A stretch of DNA of 23,836 nt. Source: Purshia tridentata (taxonomy: Eukaryota > Streptophyta > Magnoliopsida > Rosales > Rosaceae). The translations under genes and the position numbers were made by a program. Below, piece after piece: positions 20,462 through 23,836 of this stretch. The stretch is taken from NCBI GenBank assembly GCA_003254885.1, contig QANT01008324.1, positions 1 through 23,836 of the forward strand, written 5' to 3'. Numbering within the stretch: the stretch's first letter is position 1; every line of letters starts with the position of its first letter. Under the pieces are notes generated by a model. That model saw only the letters and a program-made list of their open reading frames with translations. It was not told the origin of the DNA and searched no databases.

Positions 20462-20466
<5 letters not shown>
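20062..20466. mobile_element. 405-bp fold-back MITE
   Basis: Nearly the whole element is an inverted repeat. The left end TACAGCAAGGCTCCATTGTG pairs with the right end, whose complement reads TACAACAAGGTTCCATTGCG. The arms continue, with only scattered mismatches, for about 190 bp each, through shared blocks such as ACAAATTAGAAGTTTGTGGG, CGTTTTGTATCGATCCGAAC and CATTTTTTACATCTC. The centre near 20264 leaves a loop of roughly 30 nt. TA-repeat DNA lies on both sides, so a TA target duplication is likely but cannot be delimited. No coding capacity is present. RNA from it would form a long hairpin. Confidence 0.88.

Positions 20467-20491
<25 letters not shown>
20464..20491. repeat. TA microsatellite flanking the MITE
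   Basis: About 13 TA units adjoin the right end of the fold-back element, and a shorter TA run (about 20047-20063) adjoins its left end. The MITE appears to have inserted into, or carried with it, a TA repeat. Confidence 0.9.
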
Positions 20492-20495
<4 letters not shown>

Positions 20496-20752
20496 TTGAG
20501 CATAACTAAACGCTGAGTACTTTAAACCATTGCTTGAGTGGTTCAATATTCTCCCCAAATTTTTCTATCTATATGTGCACCAATCAATAGAGAGATATAT
20601 ACATATGATGAAATGCAGGAATGCGGCCAAAAATAATAAATGAATAAATACATGCAGGAATAATGGATATTGGTGTCCAGGTAATCCGTACTTTTCTAGG
20701 GGGTACATTTCAAGTGTGTTTGCCACCCAAACAACCTACAACAATACTTAAT
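20492..20752. other. short intergenic spacer between MITE and solo LTR
   Basis: This 260-bp AT-rich stretch separates the fold-back element from the left target-site duplication of the solo LTR. No coding frame or repeat end was recognised. Confidence 0.5.
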
Positions 20753-22304
20753 CTTTTTGTTGATGCAAAAATTTGCTCAGACCTTTGCACGCAACTTAAA
20801 TGAGGACTTCTGCTGGCGTGGACGAGTTGGTAAGCTAAGTGGTTGATCCGAGCTCGTCGGCTCGCTGGTTTTGAACTTCTTCCTGCAAGTTGATCAGAAA
20901 AGAGTACCGGTGTGGTACCAGCCAAAGGTACTCCGATGGTAAAGTCAGGGAGATGCAAGGAGGAAGATGCAAGAGTAAGTGAAGAAACGAGCAAGAACTT
21001 GGGAGAAAGATGAAGGAAAAGAGGTAAGTTTTCTGGGTGTATTTCTTCAGAGCTTGGGCAAGTGTTTTTGCAGAATTTCTATCCATCTTCCCCTTGTGAA
21101 CATGCTCTTATTTATAGGCAAAGGGTATGGGATATTTCTGTTTGTTCGTAGGGGTGGTCATTGCTGATCATAGGTCTCAGATGCAAGAGTAAGTGAAGAA
21201 ACCAGCAAGAACTTGGGAGAAAGATGAAGGAAAAGAGGTAAGTTTTCTGGGTGTATTTCTTCAGAGCTTGGGCAAGTGTTTTTGCAGAATTTCTATCCAT
21301 CTTCCCCTTGTGAANGCTGGCGTGGACGAGTTGGTAAGCTAAGTGGTTGATCCGAGCTCGTCGGCTCGCTGGTTTTGAACTTCTTCCTGCAAGTTGATCA
21401 GAAAAGAGTACCGGTGTGGTACCAGCCGAAGGTACTCCGATGGTAAAGTCAGGGAGATGCAAGGAGGAAGATGCAAGAGTAAGTGAAGAAACCAGCAAGA
21501 ACTTGGGAGAAAGATGAAGGAAAAGAGGTAAGTTTTCTGGGTATATTTCTTCAGAGCTTGGGCAAGTGTTTTTGTAGAATTTCTATCCATCTTCCCCTTG
21601 TGAACATGCTCTTATTTATAGGCAAAGGGTATGGGATATTTCTGTTTGTTCGTAGGGGTGGTCATTGCTGATCATAGGTCTCAGATGCTAAGTTTGAAAA
21701 ACAGGCAAGATGGCTGACAAACTTCTCATTTAATGTAGGAGAGGTGACTACTAAATGGCTGGAGGTCACTGGCATTAAATGGAAGTAAGGCAAAAGCGAC
21801 TGAGCAATAAATGTAAAGCACAAATGTACTTTCGGTATGTCAGGCGTAATAACTGCTGATGTAGGTGCGCTTGGCTCGGAAAGGGATGAGTCGAGGAGGG
21901 TTGATCCGCTCCGAGCGAGGCTTTGAATTGCAGTGAACCCACGCGAGCGTTGGTTCTCCCAAGCAATGCTCGGCTCAAAAGAGACAGTGGCTTCCGATCC
22001 GAACACAAAGAGGATGAGATGGTGGTCAGAAGACCCCTGCTTGACGGAAAATACTCAGAGACACCCCGATCGGATCTGAACAGAGAATCCAATCTGAACA
22101 TTGGTAACTTGTTAGCCTTTGCTCATCCGAACATTGAAGGTATGTTCCGTTCGGATTGGATCAAGCAATGGGATCCGATTCGGAACAGTTGCCTCGGTGG
22201 ATTGTTGACTGAGGTAGTGAGGCTGCACTCGGACACGAGACTCCACATGGCCTAGAGGTGTTGACCATTGACTGTATTGGGGGGTGTCATCCCCAAACAC
22301 TTTT
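20753..22304 (-). mobile_element. solo LTR of an LTR retrotransposon with CTTTT target duplication
   Basis: The LTR spans 20758-22299. It starts TGTTGATGC and ends CCCCAAACA on the plus strand, so it has the required TG...CA ends in either orientation. It is flanked by a perfect 5-bp direct repeat, CTTTT (20753-20757 and 22300-22304). Transcription direction appears to be minus: CTATAAATAAG TATA boxes occur on that strand at 21107-21117 and 21611-21621. The minus-strand start TGTTTGGGGATGACACCCC is typical of plant LTRs. No primer-binding site or internal domain adjoins it, so recombination between two LTRs probably removed the body. The 1542-bp length includes a 504-bp internal duplication with an N; without it the LTR would be about 1.04 kb. 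The superfamily, probably Ty3/gypsy-like, cannot be settled from the LTR alone. Confidence 0.85.
20812..21688. repeat. 504-bp-period duplication inside the solo LTR
   Basis: A 373-bp segment (20812-21184) recurs at 21316-21688 with only about four base differences. Between them lies a partial copy (about 21179-21314), joined to the first through the shared bases AGATGC and ending at the N at 21315. The N sits exactly where the last full copy begins. This may be a true tandem repeat or two alleles placed end to end by the assembler. Confidence 0.92.
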
Positions 22305-23362
22305 CTTTTATATATACCAGATTAATTGGTCACATGGCTGGTTTTACATGATCCTATTCGTCTGCTTATCTATCTGGAAATCGCTATGCGAGTGATATAA
22401 ATGAAGAATCTGAGTTCAGAAAAATTATATATCAATTTGTGGAAAGTAATTAATTAATAAGATGACATATACGGGACATGTGAATTATGAAGGAGTTAAA
22501 AATGCCTTAATTAATTATGGCTCACTATCCCGGCCTCTCCGAAATATCAAGATATACGTACCCTTGCCTACTCCACCATGTCTGCTTGATTATTATTCTG
22601 CAAGTGGATTAATTTATTTGCAATCTCTCCACAATTATTTGAGAGTATTGATAACAGATCGAGGGCAAGGAATTCTTTGATAATGGTTTGAGTTTTATTT
22701 ACTATTTCTTGTCGGCTCTTTAGTTGACCTCACAAAACTTATTTTGGACTAACTAGCTTGGACCATTCTTCACTCGGATGATTTTTTTATTCCCCACACT
22801 TATTTGTCTCTTTGAAAAACATTAATAAATGAGCATCAGAGCATGGACCAGTATTTTTGGTTATAACTTATAGGATTGAGATCCATTCTTTGATTTTGTT
22901 TGATTTTTAATTTTAGACATATTTATTATCTAAGTACGTAAGAGTACAACATGACTACCTTTTAATTTTAGCTGACATAAATTTATAATCTAAGAGTAAA
23001 ATATGAAATAAAACTTATAGTAATTTTTTTTTGTCAAGTATCTTATTACTCTTTGAGTGTTAATAGAATTACATAAATCCTATTAATTAGTTAAAATTAA
23101 AATTAAAAAAAAGACAAACAGATAATTAAATTTCTACCTTATTACTATATACTGAGCACTTGTGGGCTAGCTAGTGTGGCACAGTATCACTATGACAAAA
23201 AAAGAAGAAGCGAAAATCTCTTTAAATTATAATATATGTACAGTTTTAAGATTTTGATTAAAATTAAGAATTCTAGATATCAATAAATATAAAACACACC
23301 AAAGTAGCAAACTAATATCCCAATATTTTTTATTCATAACAGCACGTCCAGAAAAATTTCTC
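22305..23362. other. AT-rich intergenic DNA with no gene found
   Basis: This 1-kb stretch lies between the solo LTR and the glycine-rich gene. The one open frame (22462-22680, 72 codons starting ATG) does not resemble any family I know, so I do not call it. The final part probably contains the promoter of the glycine-rich gene. Confidence 0.55.
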
Positions 23363-23372
23363 CTATATATAG
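23363..23372 (+). promoter_or_regulatory. TATA box of the glycine-rich protein gene
   Basis: CTATATATAG lies about 100 bp before the ATG at 23467, a normal spacing that puts transcription start near 23395. An ATG at 23384 opens a 14-codon frame (to 23428) but would probably lie upstream of or at the transcription start. Confidence 0.6.
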
Positions 23373-23466
23373 AGATCGAAGACATGCATTACGTACTAAT
23401 TAACAAGCCTATTAAGCAAGTGGCCTAGCTTAATTGGGTTACAGAGCCTTGCTTGTTCTAAGAGCC

Positions 23467-23836
23467 ATGGGCATGCACGGTATAAGTGGGTTTGGTCATG
23501 GAAAAGAAGTTGATGAAAGCGGGGGGAGGTTTGATGATGATGTGGACGATTGTTCATATCCAAGTTGGCGGGGTTGTGGAAGTTTTTTTGGAAGAGGTGG
23601 TAGAGATTTTGGTGGGGATGCCGGTAAGGGAGTGAGTCATAATGGAGGGCATGGTGGTGGTGGTGGTTTTGGCGGTGGTGGAGGTGGAGGTGGAGGAGAA
23701 GGTGATAATGGTGTAGGCAGTGGTTCTGGACATGGTGAGGGATTTGGTTCTGGAGGAGGGAAAACTGGTAGTGGAGGTGGAGGTGGAGGTGGTGGCGGTG
23801 GCGGTGGTGGAGAAGGCAGAGGTGGGTCGGGTCATG
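23467..23836 (+). CDS. glycine-rich protein, 3' end beyond window
   Basis: From the ATG at 23467 the frame is open to the window edge (123 codons plus one base). The first 45 residues are mixed and acidic (KEVDESGGRFDDDVDDCSYP). From about residue 46 the sequence is dominated by glycine, with runs of GGT/GGA codons interspersed with His, Phe, Ser and Glu. This is the composition of plant glycine-rich proteins, several of which are cell-wall or stress-related; no RNA-binding domain is visible in this part. There is no signal peptide after this ATG, unlike many wall GRPs, so a first exon upstream is possible. An in-frame stop lies at 23431-23433. Low complexity alone is weak evidence for coding, but the TATA box and uninterrupted frame support it. 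Confidence 0.6.
   Translation, partial: MGMHGISGFGHGKEVDESGGRFDDDVDDCSYPSWRGCGSFFGRGGRDFGGDAGKGVSHNGGHGGGGGFGGGGGGGGGEGDNGVGSGSGHGEGFGSGGGKTGSGGGGGGGGGGGGGEGRGGSGH

Noticed and set aside
20710..21590. Minus-strand frames in the duplicated region (94, 128 and 83 codons)
   Set aside because: They lie in the R/U5 part of the solo LTR, are repeated with the duplication, one spans the N, and LTRs normally do not encode protein.
21662..22300. Frames of 62-114 codons on both strands
   Set aside because: They lie in the U3 region of the solo LTR and match no retrotransposon protein domain.
22462..22680. 72-codon plus-strand frame (starts MTYTGHVNYEGVK)
   Set aside because: Not recognisable and without splice or promoter support; kept only as a note in the intergenic entry.
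23554..23835. 93-codon minus-strand Thr/Ser-rich frame
   Set aside because: It is the complement of the glycine-rich codons; the plus-strand frame has a TATA box and a start codon.
1..23836. CRISPR arrays, bacterial operons, rRNA or tRNA genes, miRNA loci
   Set aside because: No array of spaced repeats, no rRNA-like blocks, no clear tRNA A/B box pair, and no known plant miRNA sequence seen on reading both strands. Not all hairpins can be tested by eye.

Overview
This is nuclear DNA from a flowering plant, almost certainly a eudicot. It has GT-AG introns of about 70-460 bp (one of 1.8 kb), AT-rich intergenic DNA, plant-specific gene families (XTH, DUF247, ASHR2-type SET protein, glycine-rich protein) and a dense transposon cluster. 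I cannot name the species. Two single-N positions (19794, 21315) mark assembly joins.

Layout. 1-2.4 kb: AT-rich upstream DNA. 2.4-4.2 kb (+): a complete four-exon xyloglucan endotransglucosylase/hydrolase gene of the XTH4/XTH5 clade, with a probable 5'UTR intron. 5.74-6.09 kb (+): a remnant of ribosomal protein eL21 (RPL21) that keeps only the C-terminal half but sits directly behind ribosomal-protein-style promoter motifs. 6.59-8.01 kb (+): a two-exon DUF247 (UPF0481) gene. 8.62-12.64 kb (-): an eight-exon HGSNAT-like membrane acetyltransferase gene, convergent with the DUF247 gene, with a TATA box at about 13.02 kb and two G-boxes further upstream. 13.3-17.1 kb: no gene found. 17.08-18.28 kb (-): an intronless SET/MYND protein that I recognise as ASHR2.

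18.8-22.3 kb is a run of mobile DNA: an element of about 1.2 kb bounded by a 17-bp exact inverted repeat and holding a polypurine tract; a 405-bp fold-back MITE inside a TA microsatellite; and a solo LTR with a perfect 5-bp target-site duplication and an internal 504-bp repeat interrupted by an N. The right edge holds the 5' part of a glycine-rich protein gene (+).

The genes do not form a pathway; they are independent plant transcription units. I found no novel multi-gene system. The items most worth a second look are the promoter-bearing RPL21 remnant, the structure of the solo LTR, the fold-back MITE, and the uORF that overlaps the HGSNAT-like start codon.
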